Numbered from the stretch's first letter, positions 17,184-26,617 are shown. The stretch is 64,000 nucleotides of DNA from Prochlorococcus marinus str. MIT 0918 (GCF_027359415.1 NZ_CP114780.1:806001-870000), one strand, 5' to 3'. A program made the numbers and translations. The notes: generated from the letters alone by a model not told the origin.

Positions 17184-17552
17184 ATGGAAACACATGCATA
17201 TAGCAACTCCTCTGAAAGGAGTGCAATGGGGTCATCTCTTAAGATTTTAAAGGACTCGGGAGATAATTTCTTTGGAAAGATATATAAAATGCAAATACCT
17301 AAATCAGGTAATGCAATGGGTTCATCTCTTGATGGACTAAAAGACTCAAGGCAACAACTTAGAGAATCAATAAACAAAGTCTCTACTGTTATGGACTCAT
17401 CCATAAAAGCTTTCCAAAAGTCTGGGAGACAAATAATTAGTGTTTTACCGAAAATATCTAAGTCCAATCATGCCATGGGCACATCCCTTAAAACGATGAA
17501 GAATTCAGGCAAAGAAATCTTTGACAAAATCTCGAACGCAGCCAAGCCTTAA
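17184..17552 (+). CDS. Four-repeat protein with AMGSSLK motifs
   Basis: From ATG 17184 the 122-residue product contains four degenerate units of about 30 residues: SAMGSSLKILKDSGDNFFGK, NAMGSSLDGLKDSRQQLRES, TVMDSSIKAFQKSGRQIISV and HAMGTSLKTMKNSGKEIFDK. Each is an amphipathic helix ending in a glycine/serine turn, resembling alpha-helical surface or membrane-shaping repeats. I know no named family. The antisense frame at 17108-17467 lacks such order and is rejected. Confidence 0.6.
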   Translation: METHAYSNSSERSAMGSSLKILKDSGDNFFGKIYKMQIPKSGNAMGSSLDGLKDSRQQLRESINKVSTVMDSSIKAFQKSGRQIISVLPKISKSNHAMGTSLKTMKNSGKEIFDKISNAAKP

Positions 17553-17673
17553 AATAGCTAATAAAATTATCATTTACAAAAGATACCTGATTAGACTCTG
17601 ATAAAACAAATTGTCCCTCTAACAATTCTTATAACTATCGAATACTATTTATTAAAAAGTTTTTTCATGATCA

Positions 17674-17775
17674 ATGAGACTAGAGAATGATAGGCTAAGA
17701 AAATTAGCCGATAATTTTGGAATGACTATCATATATAGACTTGTTCTACACCTAAAGATATATTATAGAAATTAA
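17674..17775 (+). CDS. Doubtful 33-residue micro-ORF
   Basis: MRLENDRLRKLADNFGMTII… is protein-like, with a charged helical start and a hydrophobic end, but lacks a ribosome binding site and known relatives. The rest of 17553-18253 shows no gene; a short hairpin (AGACAC/GTGTCT) lies near 18165-18190. Confidence 0.25.
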   Translation: MRLENDRLRKLADNFGMTIIYRLVLHLKIYYRN

Positions 17776-18253
17776 AGATCTAATCGCATTCAGATTATTC
17801 ATATCCAAGGTCTAATTTATTCGACTGCCGTCAAAAAGACTCCAAGCCATAGTCATTAATCAACCTCTCCTCCACACTAATTATTAGAATGATAATTCAA
17901 ATTTGCAAACCGCATCAGTATTAATTGTACGCTCAAAAAATAAGTCTTTTAGTTCACTAACTTCATATAAGTAAGAAATGGCTCTCACTAAAACAATATT
18001 TAAATTAGGTCCTCAAAAAGATTTTCAGTAAAACTGCTATTCAATAAGATTTCTGGTGACCTTAACTTATATACCACATACTAATTTATTGAAGTGGTTG
18101 TAAAGCTAATGAGAGTCTCCCTTATAGAGAAACTTCAAGCTGACAATTAAAAACCACTTAAAGATAGACACCTCATAAAGCAAGAGTGTCTTCTCTCTAA
18201 ATGGTTAATAATTGAATAGAAAAAATCAGTAAGTAAATTTAAGGATTAAATCT

Positions 18254-18394
18254 CTAACCACCAAATAGGGCTGATACAACTGCGCCAACAGCAACCACTA
18301 AACCACCCCACTTAATCACAGGCTGATCTTTATCATAAGTTGATGCAAGGAGAATTGCAGCTAAGAGGATCTCTGTGATGTTGCTATTAATCAT
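18254..18394 (-). CDS. 46-residue membrane protein of the KWGGL type
   Basis: Starts MINSNITEILLAAILLAS and continues TYDKDQPVIKWGGLVVAVG to a Gly-rich end. Two short spans are separated by a charged turn. Clearly related to the 60-residue gene at 5413-5595 by the QxxIKWGGL core. Unknown function. Confidence 0.6.
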   Translation of the reverse strand: MINSNITEILLAAILLASTYDKDQPVIKWGGLVVAVGAVVSALFGG

Positions 18395-18672
18395 GAGAAA
18401 AATGTATTAGATATTACTTTTACAATTAGCAGGGCTGCAATGACAAGTCCATCAAATATTAAGAATACAACTAAATTAATAAGTTAACTTGGACAATTAA
18501 TCTATGAAATAAATATTTATTCACACAAAATCAAATAATACCATAATTTAAGATACTAGTGATTTAAACTGGGACTTCTGAACTGATTTAAATATTAAGA
18601 GGCTTAAAAAGACTAAATAAATAATTAATAAGCTTTGGAAATAATTAAAGATTTATCTTCAAAGCCTTTTTA

Positions 18673-19104
18673 TTACTCTAATACATCAATAAGTCCCTCA
18701 GTGATATATCTTGCCATAGGCATTACATGCTTCTCTATCTCACCTTTAGATTTATCCCACTTTAATATAAGGCTTTCACCCATTTTATTATCCTTGAAAT
18801 AATTTATCATCGTATTTGCTAAGTGAACTGGAAGATCACCATTTTTTTCTTTTGAGAAAACATCCCACTCTTCTTTAGATAACTGGCCAATAAATTTAAA
18901 ATCATCCGAGTTTGTATACTTGAATATTTCCTCAACTCCGACACACAAAAAGGTCTGACCTAATTCATGTAAGAAGCTTTCTGCTGTTTCGGTAGTTTTG
19001 AAATCACTCAAAATTTTATCGAGAGATCCTTTCTTACTTTCATCTCCTTCCTTAATTGCATGGAGGAGTTTGAAAACCTCACTAAATTCTAGTTCTGTTG
19101 TCAT
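18673..19104 (-). CDS. Hypothetical acidic protein, 143 aa
   Basis: Soluble and acidic, starting MTTELEFSEVFKLLHAIKEG. It includes ESFLHELGQTFLCVGVEEIF, a QLSKEEWDVFSKE helix and a C-terminal MPMARYITEGLIDVLE. Predicted all-helical. No family recognised; codon use and length indicate a genuine gene. Isolated on the strand. Confidence 0.55.
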   Translation of the reverse strand: MTTELEFSEVFKLLHAIKEGDESKKGSLDKILSDFKTTETAESFLHELGQTFLCVGVEEIFKYTNSDDFKFIGQLSKEEWDVFSKEKNGDLPVHLANTMINYFKDNKMGESLILKWDKSKGEIEKHVMPMARYITEGLIDVLE

Positions 19105-19387
19105 TTATCGATGACTGAAAGACAGAATACAAACTAAATTGTATTTTAATCTTCAGCCTAAAAGTAAATTTTACCATTAAAAAGCAATTTTTTGGATCTA
19201 CTTATTAAATTTAAAAGGGATTATTGAATAGAAGATTAGTTAAGACATGATTAATAAGTTTATCAATATTAAGCTATCTGTAATGGTAAAGACATCTTAA
19301 TATATTTATAAATGAGAGGCTGAGCCTCAGGTAAATTATAAATCAAAAAATTTTTAACTGACTACGTACATAAGAAATGAAAGTAAT

Positions 19388-19546
19388 TTAAGCAGCCTTA
19401 ATTTCCGTATCACCTTTTTTATTGATTTCGTCAATTATTTTGACTGCTCTATCATTAGTTCTACCTTCATATTTCCTTGCAATAAATCTTGCAGCACCAT
19501 TTAAAAAATAATCATCAATAATTGCATCAAAGTCTGTGACAGGCAT
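19388..19546 (-). CDS. 52-residue hypothetical protein
   Basis: ATG 19546 to TAA 19388. Sequence begins MPVTDFDAIIDDYFLNGAAR and includes ARKYEGRTNDRAVKIIDEIN. Compact, charged and helical with well-spaced hydrophobics, so likely a folded micro-protein. No family known. Confidence 0.5.
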   Translation of the reverse strand: MPVTDFDAIIDDYFLNGAARFIARKYEGRTNDRAVKIIDEINKKGDTEIKAA

Positions 19547-19718
19547 TAATAATAAAGCAATTATACAACAGTAACTTTTATATAAAATCTTTCAAGTACG
19601 CCTTTACAAGTATTTACTTTGCTAATCTTTTAAGCAACAGTGTTGAGATAGAAAAACATAACAAGTCGATCTATATTTATTCAACTTTAATTTATGAAAA
19701 GATTGAATTCAAGCATAT

Positions 19719-19898
19719 TTAGTGGTTATGATTACCCAATAATTCTTCTGTTTGAATAGCTTCATGGTATTCAGATAACTCCTTTAAAGATTGAGAGCCG
19801 CATATTGCTGACAATGCAATTACAACTAGCGATAGGGTACTGATCAATTGCAATAGAATTGGAAGATGAGCATTTAGTCTTTCTCTAAAGTTTGACAT
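19719..19898 (-). CDS. 59-residue single-span membrane protein
   Basis: MSNFRERLNAHLPILLQLIS opens the protein; the span continues TLSLVVIALSAICGS, then an acidic SLKELSEYHEAIQTEELL tail. Basic N-terminus and acidic C-terminus suggest N-in topology. Divergent from the gene at 20004. Function unknown. Confidence 0.55.
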   Translation of the reverse strand: MSNFRERLNAHLPILLQLISTLSLVVIALSAICGSQSLKELSEYHEAIQTEELLGNHNH

Positions 19899-20003
19899 AA
19901 AGTAAATTTAATTTTTCTTATTTAATCAAGCGTTAATTATAAATCAATAGGGATTGCTAATTTTGTAACTACTATTAAGATGTAAAAGCCTTTTGCAACT
20001 CAA

Positions 20004-20207
20004 ATGGCAATTGACCCTGAAGTAATTCCTCCCACTAGCCATAAAGCTAAGGAGGGTTTTAAGCGTTTACCCAGATGGGCTATTTTTAGCATTGGTAGCC
20101 TTGGGGTCTTTTTTTTTATTAGCTTCTTACAATCTTTATTGCCCCTTATAGGGATGGTGTTCTTACTAGCTTTTATTTGGAATCAAGCAAATAAGAAAAT
20201 CAGTTAA
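20004..20207 (+). CDS. 67-residue membrane protein
   Basis: A 26-residue soluble start (MAIDPEVIPPTSHKAKEGFK) leads into one or two closely spaced hydrophobic helices, AIFSIGSLGVFFFISFL and LLPLIGMVFLLAFIW, ending NQANKKIS. A typical picocyanobacterial two-helix micro-protein. No named family. Confidence 0.6.
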   Translation: MAIDPEVIPPTSHKAKEGFKRLPRWAIFSIGSLGVFFFISFLQSLLPLIGMVFLLAFIWNQANKKIS

Positions 20208-20225
20208 AGAAGGATTAGGATTGTC

Positions 20226-20308
20226 AGGAATTATCCTACTAAGAAAGCGAAAATTAATCAGGAATTAGATTACTGATTTTATCTATAAAAGTAGCGTAGG
20301 ATAATCCT
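20226..20308 (+). other. Possible stem-loop in the leader of the 20345 gene
   Basis: AGGAATTATCCTAC (20226-20239) pairs with GTAGGATAATCCT (20296-20308) with one unpaired base. The 56-nt loop contains another pair (AATCAG/CTGATT). AGGAGG follows directly at the 3' foot, 30 nt ahead of ATG 20345. It could be a structured 5' leader. Confidence 0.4.
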
Positions 20309-20344
20309 AGGAGGTTTAAACTGTTTTTACATAATCAATTCAAA

Positions 20345-20515
20345 ATGGAAAAACGAAATCTTAAAAGAATTATTCAGGATTTTGAGCTCTTACTAAATGA
20401 ATTAAAGAGTGAAGTTTACTCTGATAAAGAAGCTTACGTTCACCCCTGGTACGAACAAGCAGGAAATACCCCTCTAAGAGTTCATTCTCAAGATGACGAT
20501 GGATATGCTGATTAA
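20345..20515 (+). CDS. 56-residue soluble hypothetical protein
   Basis: Starts MEKRNLKRIIQDFELLLNEL, a coiled or helical segment, then VYSDKEAYVHPWYEQAG and an acidic HSQDDDGYAD end. The ordered charge pattern and the HPWY core suggest a conserved family, but I cannot name it. Preceded by the stem-loop leader and an AGGAGG sequence that is rather distant (about 30 nt) from the ATG. Confidence 0.55.
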   Translation: MEKRNLKRIIQDFELLLNELKSEVYSDKEAYVHPWYEQAGNTPLRVHSQDDDGYAD

Positions 20516-20637
20516 AATAGAGTAAATATATTTTTGTTATCTTCGACTTTCAAGTCCCAGATTAAATTGTAAATAGGTGGGGTAAAAACTTAGTTTTTGA
20601 AGTCAATTAATTAGTCCGTATTAATTCTCTAAAGAAC

Positions 20638-20871
20638 TTATCTGCCTAGCTTATAACCATTTTCTATCAGTTTTCTATAGGTAGCTCTAGCTTGAAAAGA
20701 CTGAATAGTAAGAATGCGTTCTTTATCTTTCTGAATAGTAAAAGAACTATTGTCCATAGGACACCTGCTAAATCTAACTTGTTCTGTACCATTCTTTAAA
20801 AGCCATGACTTTCGAGTGTCTTTAATTGAATCCCAAGGCACTTCGATCAATTTTGATTGCTTTTTTGGCAA
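20638..20871 (-). CDS. Hypothetical basic protein, 77 aa
   Basis: From TTG 20871: PKKQSKLIEVPWDSIKDTRK, SWLLKNGTEQVRFSRCPMD and ILTIQSFQARATYRKLIENGY. Probably a small beta-sheet domain followed by a helix. No family recognised. Isolated; its upstream region is non-coding. Confidence 0.5.
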   Translation of the reverse strand: MPKKQSKLIEVPWDSIKDTRKSWLLKNGTEQVRFSRCPMDNSSFTIQKDKERILTIQSFQARATYRKLIENGYKLGR

Positions 20872-21561
20872 CTTTTAAATGTATATGCTGCTACAAAGGT
20901 ACGCTGAGGGAACTAATTAGGCAAGGGGTAGAGTCCAGAAAAACTTTACTCTCAACAAGCCAAAATTCCAAAAATCTTAATCATATCAATGGATTGAGCA
21001 TGATTGAGAGATTCTAAACTTGTTCTGAATTGTTCTGAGTCGTTTAAAAAACTTCAATATTTTCAAACTCTGAAACAAATATAAAATTCATCGAATATAA
21101 AAAATGTCTAATTGAGTGCTAAATCTATAAAACAAGACGCTACTATTCTCTTAATTGAAGCCATTGCTAGCTTAATAAAGTCTAAGCTCATTAAGAATCC
21201 ATTTTGGGCGTTCTTTCTTTGTTTTTTTCCAAATCACAGAAAGCAGAAATGCTACTGCTTCTGGCTTCCTGGGCAATTTGCAACTCAGGTAATTAGTGAC
21301 ATGTGTAGAAGTCATATCGAAATCATCACTACACCATTTATAGCCCTTAAATAAAAAGAAGAAATTAGTATTTATTCCTGAGTGTAACCACTGATTCTTA
21401 AAGTCTCGTATCCAAGAAATTAGTCAAATGCAAGAATTTATATGAGAGGGTTTTAGAATAATGCTCTACAAGGCAAAATTCGAAGGCTAGAAATACAAAT
21501 AACATATTTACCCATCAAATCCTATGCAAAATAAAGTTCCTGAGTAGCTTTAGATCTTGCA

Positions 21562-21684
21562 ATGAGGTCTATTAATACAAATGGGCTTTGCGATAAAAGA
21601 AGCTGTCAATCCGTTAAAAGATCTACCTATTACGCCTTAAACTTTTTTGGATATTTTAAGTCCACCTGCCCTGGCAATCTGTAA
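21562..21684 (+). CDS. Possible 40-residue Cys-containing peptide
   Basis: ATG 21562 to TAA 21682-21684, reading MRSINTNGLCDKRSCQSVKR then STYYALNFFGYFKSTCPG. Three cysteines and an aromatic segment give it a folded look. No ribosome binding site. The rest of 20872-22101 shows only doubtful frames, such as GTG/TTG-started ones at 21112, and nothing else that I can support. Confidence 0.35.
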   Translation: MRSINTNGLCDKRSCQSVKRSTYYALNFFGYFKSTCPGNL

Positions 21685-22101
21685 TTGAAAAGCATTCCAC
21701 TATATAGAGCAAGTCTAAAGACAAGCTTAATCCAGGATTTAGCAACGTTGAGATACTTCATTAAAGGCAACCACCTAATCAATTACTAGCTGCGATTGAT
21801 TTTAAAAAACTTTTTCTTCACATATTTGTGATATAAAAACTACTTTCTTAAAAAGCTACTGCTGCTAACAAGATACAAATCTAATTATGAGGTAAACCAA
21901 CCAACTCCCAAAATCATATTTTACAAAGTTTTTGATGACTATTCTTAAAAAAAGAATGTAGGGCCAGTAGGCATAGTTGACAAAATATCAACATTATATA
22001 GATATTGTATCTTGTATGTCATAAAAAGGTTTCGATATTTTTAAAATTGGACTCATCCCAATGGTAATCAGTGATATCTTTATTTTACCTTTCACTAAAT
22101 A

Positions 22102-22599
22102 ATGAATCTTTATCTTGTACTACTAGGCGGGAAGATTCCTGGAGGACACGTTGAGATGCATGATGTTCGTTGGGTCATAGGTGAGACAATTGAATCAACT
22201 GTTCCGCAACTGAAATCGGAATGGATGGGCAACTCTAAAGGCTTGCATATTGATAGTTATAAATTGATTAGGTTTGTTGATGGCTATCAGGTCACATTAG
22301 TACAAGAAAATATACCTTATGCAAGCCAATCCAATAAACTTTGGTTCGTAAATCTGGGCGGCTATCAAGCAGGTGAAATGCTTGAAAAGCACCACATTGA
22401 ACTTGTTGTAGCTCCATCAGCTCAAAAAGCAAAGCAGAAAGCATTTACTAAATGGACTGAACTAATTAATCAAATTCATCAAGATGATAAAGCAAAAATC
22501 ATTAAATTAAAAGGCTATTCAATTCTGCTAAAGCCAGATCCATATTGCAGAGATGAAGGTATGAAGCCCGATTGGGTTGGATATTGGGTTATTAGTTAA
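22102..22599 (+). CDS. DUF1543 family protein
   Basis: 165 residues starting MNLYLVLLGGKIPGGHVEMHD, the usual DUF1543 opening (LYLVxLGG…IExHDVRW). A second half-domain repeats the layout: KLWFVNLGGYQAGEMLEKHH (about 81-100), ending YIG-like VGYWVIS. The family is known from many proteobacteria and cyanobacteria, with no biochemical function assigned. Length is normal. Alone, convergent with the big operon that ends at 22725. Confidence 0.85.
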   Translation: MNLYLVLLGGKIPGGHVEMHDVRWVIGETIESTVPQLKSEWMGNSKGLHIDSYKLIRFVDGYQVTLVQENIPYASQSNKLWFVNLGGYQAGEMLEKHHIELVVAPSAQKAKQKAFTKWTELINQIHQDDKAKIIKLKGYSILLKPDPYCRDEGMKPDWVGYWVIS

Positions 22600-22724
22600 A
22601 TAGATTCTCTAACCATTTGTTTAGTTGATATAATAGTAGCCAATAAAAAATATATTTTTAATCTATATATCTCATTGTAATAGTAGTTTTATAATTTCTA
22701 AACTAAAAATATGACCACAATAAT

Positions 22725-23648
22725 TCATATAAATGCATACCCCAATCCTGTACGACCATAACCATTACCATTAAAAAATAAATATTTATAATCACCTAAT
22801 TTCAAAGGGAATGCATACTCTTGGGTTTCACTTATCCAAAAATCAGATTTAAAGGTCAAATTATCTAATCTTGTGAGCCTATTTAAAGATTTCCCAACTG
22901 CTCTACCAATTTGATATGCATTTCCTCTACATGAAAACCATAAACAGTAATCATTTTTACTAAATTCTAATACAGGCTTACCATGTATATGTTCTCCATG
23001 TTGATACTTAAGGACTGTAGTCCCATCTCTTTTCCAATTAATAAGATCGTCAGATGTAGCAATTTTTAAATTATAGCTAGGTTGAGAATGAGGGTGGGAG
23101 TCAGTTATGAAGCTTTCTCCTTTCCATGGCAAAAAAGATGTATATATCATTTTCCATTGGTTACCCTCTTGAAAAACGCAACAAGAGCCTGTTCCATAGG
23201 GTTCTTCATTTGTCCTATCAAGGATAGGCACTTTATTGATTCTTAGATATTCTGAATTATGATGATGATCTAATTTTTTGATTGCTAAGCCTAAGAAATT
23301 TTGGAACCTATTCTTCCCACCATTAACCCATCCAACATAATATAAATACTCTTTACCATTATTTTGGACTATCCATGGGTAGGAGACACCACTTTCATCA
23401 AAACAACCAGTCTCTCCTACAGTAAAAATTGGATCTTTATCTAAAGATAAAAGTTGTAAGTGTCCATTAGATTTTTGTTGTATTATAGCTTTTCCTATTT
23501 GTGAAATTCCATCAGCATCTCTACCAGTAATAAAAGCTTCTATTGTATGTTCATTAACAACTCTGAAAAAACTAGGACCAACAGATGATCTGCACCAATG
23601 ATTTCCTGTATTTGGTTTTATAAGTAAATAGGATTCTAAATTAGGCAT
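22725..23648 (-). CDS. Five-bladed beta-propeller glycosidase-like protein
   Basis: 307 residues with repeated beta-propeller blades seen in GH43/GH32/GH130-like proteins: GRDADGISQIGKA (42-54), CFDESGVSYPWIV (82-94) followed by YLYYVGWVNGG, EPYGTGSCCVF with KMIYTSF, and IATSDDLINWKRDG. These folds cleave or phosphorolyse sugars with acidic residues; Asp84 and Glu-Pro after blade 3 are candidates. No signal peptide, so cytoplasmic. Last gene of the seven-gene operon, 32 bp after the amidohydrolase gene. Substrate unknown; it may act as a sugar-handling enzyme in assembling the operon's product. Confidence 0.6.
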   Translation of the reverse strand: MPNLESYLLIKPNTGNHWCRSSVGPSFFRVVNEHTIEAFITGRDADGISQIGKAIIQQKSNGHLQLLSLDKDPIFTVGETGCFDESGVSYPWIVQNNGKEYLYYVGWVNGGKNRFQNFLGLAIKKLDHHHNSEYLRINKVPILDRTNEEPYGTGSCCVFQEGNQWKMIYTSFLPWKGESFITDSHPHSQPSYNLKIATSDDLINWKRDGTTVLKYQHGEHIHGKPVLEFSKNDYCLWFSCRGNAYQIGRAVGKSLNRLTRLDNLTFKSDFWISETQEYAFPLKLGDYKYLFFNGNGYGRTGLGYAFI

Positions 23649-23680
23649 AAAAATATTGAATGCTTGATATCAAGAAAAAA

Positions 23681-24532
23681 TCAAAATCTAATTATATTTT
23701 CCATATTACTTATCATAACATTCGACATTTTTTGAATTACTAAATCATTTTTCATAGTTCTCAAAAGCCTCATTTCAATAATTGATAGTACCTTTCGAAG
23801 GTATAAATAGTCATATTCTGGGTGATCAGATCCAATAACTAACTTTTTATCCAATTGACTAAATAAATAGACAAAGTCATAAAGTAAAGAAGAATCTATA
23901 TATCTGCATAAAGTAAAAGATAGGTCAAGATAAATATTATTGAAGTGCTGTGCATATTGCGAATATCTCAAAATATCAACAGTACCTCCATGAAGAAGAA
24001 TAATTTTATAATCGGGATTTGAAATAATTAATTCATCAATTAATTTAAATACATTCTCTCGACGCATTGTTGGAGAACATTGGAATGGATAAGTACATAT
24101 ATAAAGGATTAATTTTTTCCCTATAATTTTATATATAGAATGTATACATTTAATGATATTTTTATAATCAGCAAATGACGTATAAGATGCATTTATCTTA
24201 ATTATAATTGGGAATTCAATTGGAATAATAGTAATTATATTTTCAATAAATATATCAGGATTATTTATAACGGATTGATCAATTATTAGGCATGGGTATA
24301 ATTTTAACTTATTAGAGTTAATAATACAATTATGTACAAAGTCTTTGATTGGAATGTTTTCATTTAAAGTATAATTACATGCAACAGCAGCCTCTATATT
24401 ATTATCTGCCATAGAAGCTATTAAAGTACTAAATTTTGAATCTGAAAACATCGTCTTCCCGATCCAATTTCCAGAAAATGAAGGATGCGTAAGCGAATCA
24501 AAAATAGGCGCTCCATTAGAAAAATTCTCCAT
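23681..24532 (-). CDS. Amidohydrolase-2-like TIM-barrel protein
   Basis: 283 residues. The layout resembles amidohydrolase family 2: IFDSLTHPSFSGNW at 10-23 in place of the usual DxHxH strand, VIGSDHPEYD at about 232-241 at the barrel end, and ILLHGGTVD around 178-186 with a metal-ligand candidate His181. The first motif keeps only one His, so metal binding may be altered. Such enzymes hydrolyse C-N bonds or decarboxylate rings. Starts one base after the stop of the 692-residue gene, so it is translated from the same message. Confidence 0.55.
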   Translation of the reverse strand: MENFSNGAPIFDSLTHPSFSGNWIGKTMFSDSKFSTLIASMADNNIEAAVACNYTLNENIPIKDFVHNCIINSNKLKLYPCLIIDQSVINNPDIFIENIITIIPIEFPIIIKINASYTSFADYKNIIKCIHSIYKIIGKKLILYICTYPFQCSPTMRRENVFKLIDELIISNPDYKIILLHGGTVDILRYSQYAQHFNNIYLDLSFTLCRYIDSSLLYDFVYLFSQLDKKLVIGSDHPEYDYLYLRKVLSIIEMRLLRTMKNDLVIQKMSNVMISNMENIIRF

Positions 24533-24533
24533 A

Positions 24534-26612
24534 TTATGTAAAATAACCTAATATTTTATTAAATACTGATTGTTTATTCATATAAGAATACCTTGGAATA
24601 TCTTCTAAGGCATTTAAAGATTGATTTAAGATAATCTGTTCTCTTAATTTATTTGAAGGTTGCTCAGTATTATCGCCAGTCATATATATATAGTAAATGT
24701 AATTTTCTAACAACATAAAGCTAGATTTTTTTAACTTTGATCTATTTTTCTTAGAAATCCTACTTTCCTCTAAATAATATTTTCTAAGTTCTTCAGTTTC
24801 ATATTGTAATAAATTTAAAATATTAGCTGCTAAATTCCCCATAAATGGTCCCTCCTCAAAAGCAAGCTGAATAAATGAATCCTTTCCTTCTTGAGATGGA
24901 CTAAAGTTAGTAAAAGAAAGGAAGCATGAAGTTGTATAGCCATATATCTTTAACAAAAATGCAATTTCATAAATGCTTAGAAGACTATGATCCAGTAAAT
25001 AAAGAAGGTAGCCAGCCAATGCTGCAGCTCCTGCAGGTTCTGGTTTTATAAATTTAATACTATTGTTATTATTTAGCTTTTCAAGGTAAATTCCTTCACC
25101 GTAGATAATAGCTTGTGAAAAATAATTAAGGGTATGTGTTGCAGGATGAAAACTTGAACCTCCTTTAAAAGATCCAGAATTTTTTGCAGAGTCATTTAAA
25201 ATATCAAAACAAAGATTGCCATTCGAATAAGATGATGAACCAAGGCCTACAAAAGCTGTACCCCTTCCAGAGGTGTGTCTAAGAACAACTACCCCAAGCA
25301 ATTGAGCTAATGATTGAATATTAGCCAAGTCAAATAAGCCATGAATATGTGAACTAACAGTAATTTTTTTTACTTTATTCCAGTTATCTGAAATAAATTT
25401 AAACCGCTTATTAAATTCTTCTAAGGTTCCTTTTTTAAGGAGACTATTATTTTGTAAAACTTGATCTGCTATGACAGTAGCTGCTAAAGCTGCTCCAATA
25501 GATGCTTGATTCCATGTGGAAGTCTTATATTTACCCTTAAAGAACCTTAAATGTTCTTCTATCATTATAAAATATGGAAGCATTAATCCTCCTATGCCTC
25601 CTTCTACACCTCTAGTTACAATCACCTGGCTTTCTTTAACATAAGCACAAAGTGAATCAAGTAATTTTGTGACATTATCATCAAAGAGCAATTGGTCAAT
25701 ATTACATTTTTGTTTCTCTGCTAATTCTTTTAACCCAACAAATAATAAATTCTGAATTTCCTCTTCAGATTGGGGATTAGTTGGAAAGAAATAACCTCCA
25801 CTAGATAAAGCTTCACTTAAAGCACCAGGGTCTCTTTGTTGTCTATTAATATATGTCTTAAGTGTTGTAGATTTTGGGTGTTCCTCTTGAAGACTGTGCA
25901 ACATATTAGACTTTTCATTATTCATAAAATCAGCCTTTTCATCTGGGCACCAAATCCTTAATGAACCTTCGTCTGGATTAAGCATGACATATTCCTTATC
26001 ATTAATAATTATTGGCTTGCTTTGAAAGGCTCTTATACATTCATGCAAAGATATGCCCATATTCGATGATGTGGAGCATATAATTGGTCTTTTATGTAGC
26101 GTTTTCCATATAGCCAATGGTAAGATTGCTTGGGAATTTGATGGTTTAGCTTTTAATTTATGATAGTATTTTTGAATATCAGGATAACAACTTTCCACTT
26201 CAGTTAATAAATACCTTGAAGATAAGAATATTTCTTTATCTTTATAATATTCTTCTTGAGATTCTTGATATTTTTGCAATGTAGTAATTACTTGTTCTGC
26301 TATTAAACCAAGTGAATTAAACCCTTTTACACAACTCTGAAAATAATCCCATCCTTTTAGAGAAAAGACTTTTGAACCTATTGCTGAAGATAATTTATCT
26401 AGAGGAATGGTTAACCTTTCATAATCATTTTCAGGCGAAAAGTAATTACATTTAATTCCACATAATGTAGCTATATCATAGGTTAATAAACATATATTGG
26501 TTAACTTATCATATCTATTTTGATTATCTTTAGCTATAGCTACTCTATTATTAATAGAATAAGCATAAGGTAATGTATTTTTGTGAGAGTATGTTGATTG
26601 ACTAGATGCCAT
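24534..26612 (-). CDS. Large protein of unrecognised family, operon core
   Basis: 692 residues from ATG 26612 (a TTG at 26639 overlaps RidA and is less likely). I cannot assign it to a family. Distinctive stretches are VTRGVEGGIGGLMLPYF (about 334-350), NQASIGAALAATVIADQVL (about 370-388), VSSHIHGLFDLANIQSL, RHTSGRGTAFVGLGSSSYS and FKGGSSFHPATHTLNYF. The small-residue-rich, His- and Gly-containing motifs in the second half suggest an enzyme active site; the first 300 residues are helical and poorly ordered in motif terms. No signal peptide. It lies between ridA and the amidohydrolase gene with 5 and 1 bp spacing, so it is central to the operon. Confidence 0.7.
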   Translation of the reverse strand: MASSQSTYSHKNTLPYAYSINNRVAIAKDNQNRYDKLTNICLLTYDIATLCGIKCNYFSPENDYERLTIPLDKLSSAIGSKVFSLKGWDYFQSCVKGFNSLGLIAEQVITTLQKYQESQEEYYKDKEIFLSSRYLLTEVESCYPDIQKYYHKLKAKPSNSQAILPLAIWKTLHKRPIICSTSSNMGISLHECIRAFQSKPIIINDKEYVMLNPDEGSLRIWCPDEKADFMNNEKSNMLHSLQEEHPKSTTLKTYINRQQRDPGALSEALSSGGYFFPTNPQSEEEIQNLLFVGLKELAEKQKCNIDQLLFDDNVTKLLDSLCAYVKESQVIVTRGVEGGIGGLMLPYFIMIEEHLRFFKGKYKTSTWNQASIGAALAATVIADQVLQNNSLLKKGTLEEFNKRFKFISDNWNKVKKITVSSHIHGLFDLANIQSLAQLLGVVVLRHTSGRGTAFVGLGSSSYSNGNLCFDILNDSAKNSGSFKGGSSFHPATHTLNYFSQAIIYGEGIYLEKLNNNNSIKFIKPEPAGAAALAGYLLYLLDHSLLSIYEIAFLLKIYGYTTSCFLSFTNFSPSQEGKDSFIQLAFEEGPFMGNLAANILNLLQYETEELRKYYLEESRISKKNRSKLKKSSFMLLENYIYYIYMTGDNTEQPSNKLREQIILNQSLNALEDIPRYSYMNKQSVFNKILGYFT

Positions 26613-26617
26613 GTTTT

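Noticed and set aside
20885-20980. Another amber-interrupted micro-gene after 20885
   Set aside because: Only 11 codons before the TAG and 19 after it; far too short to distinguish from chance.
24534-26612. Class III aminotransferase for the large operon protein
   Set aside because: Only a loose local resemblance in residues 365-460; no lysine at the cofactor position and the length is wrong.
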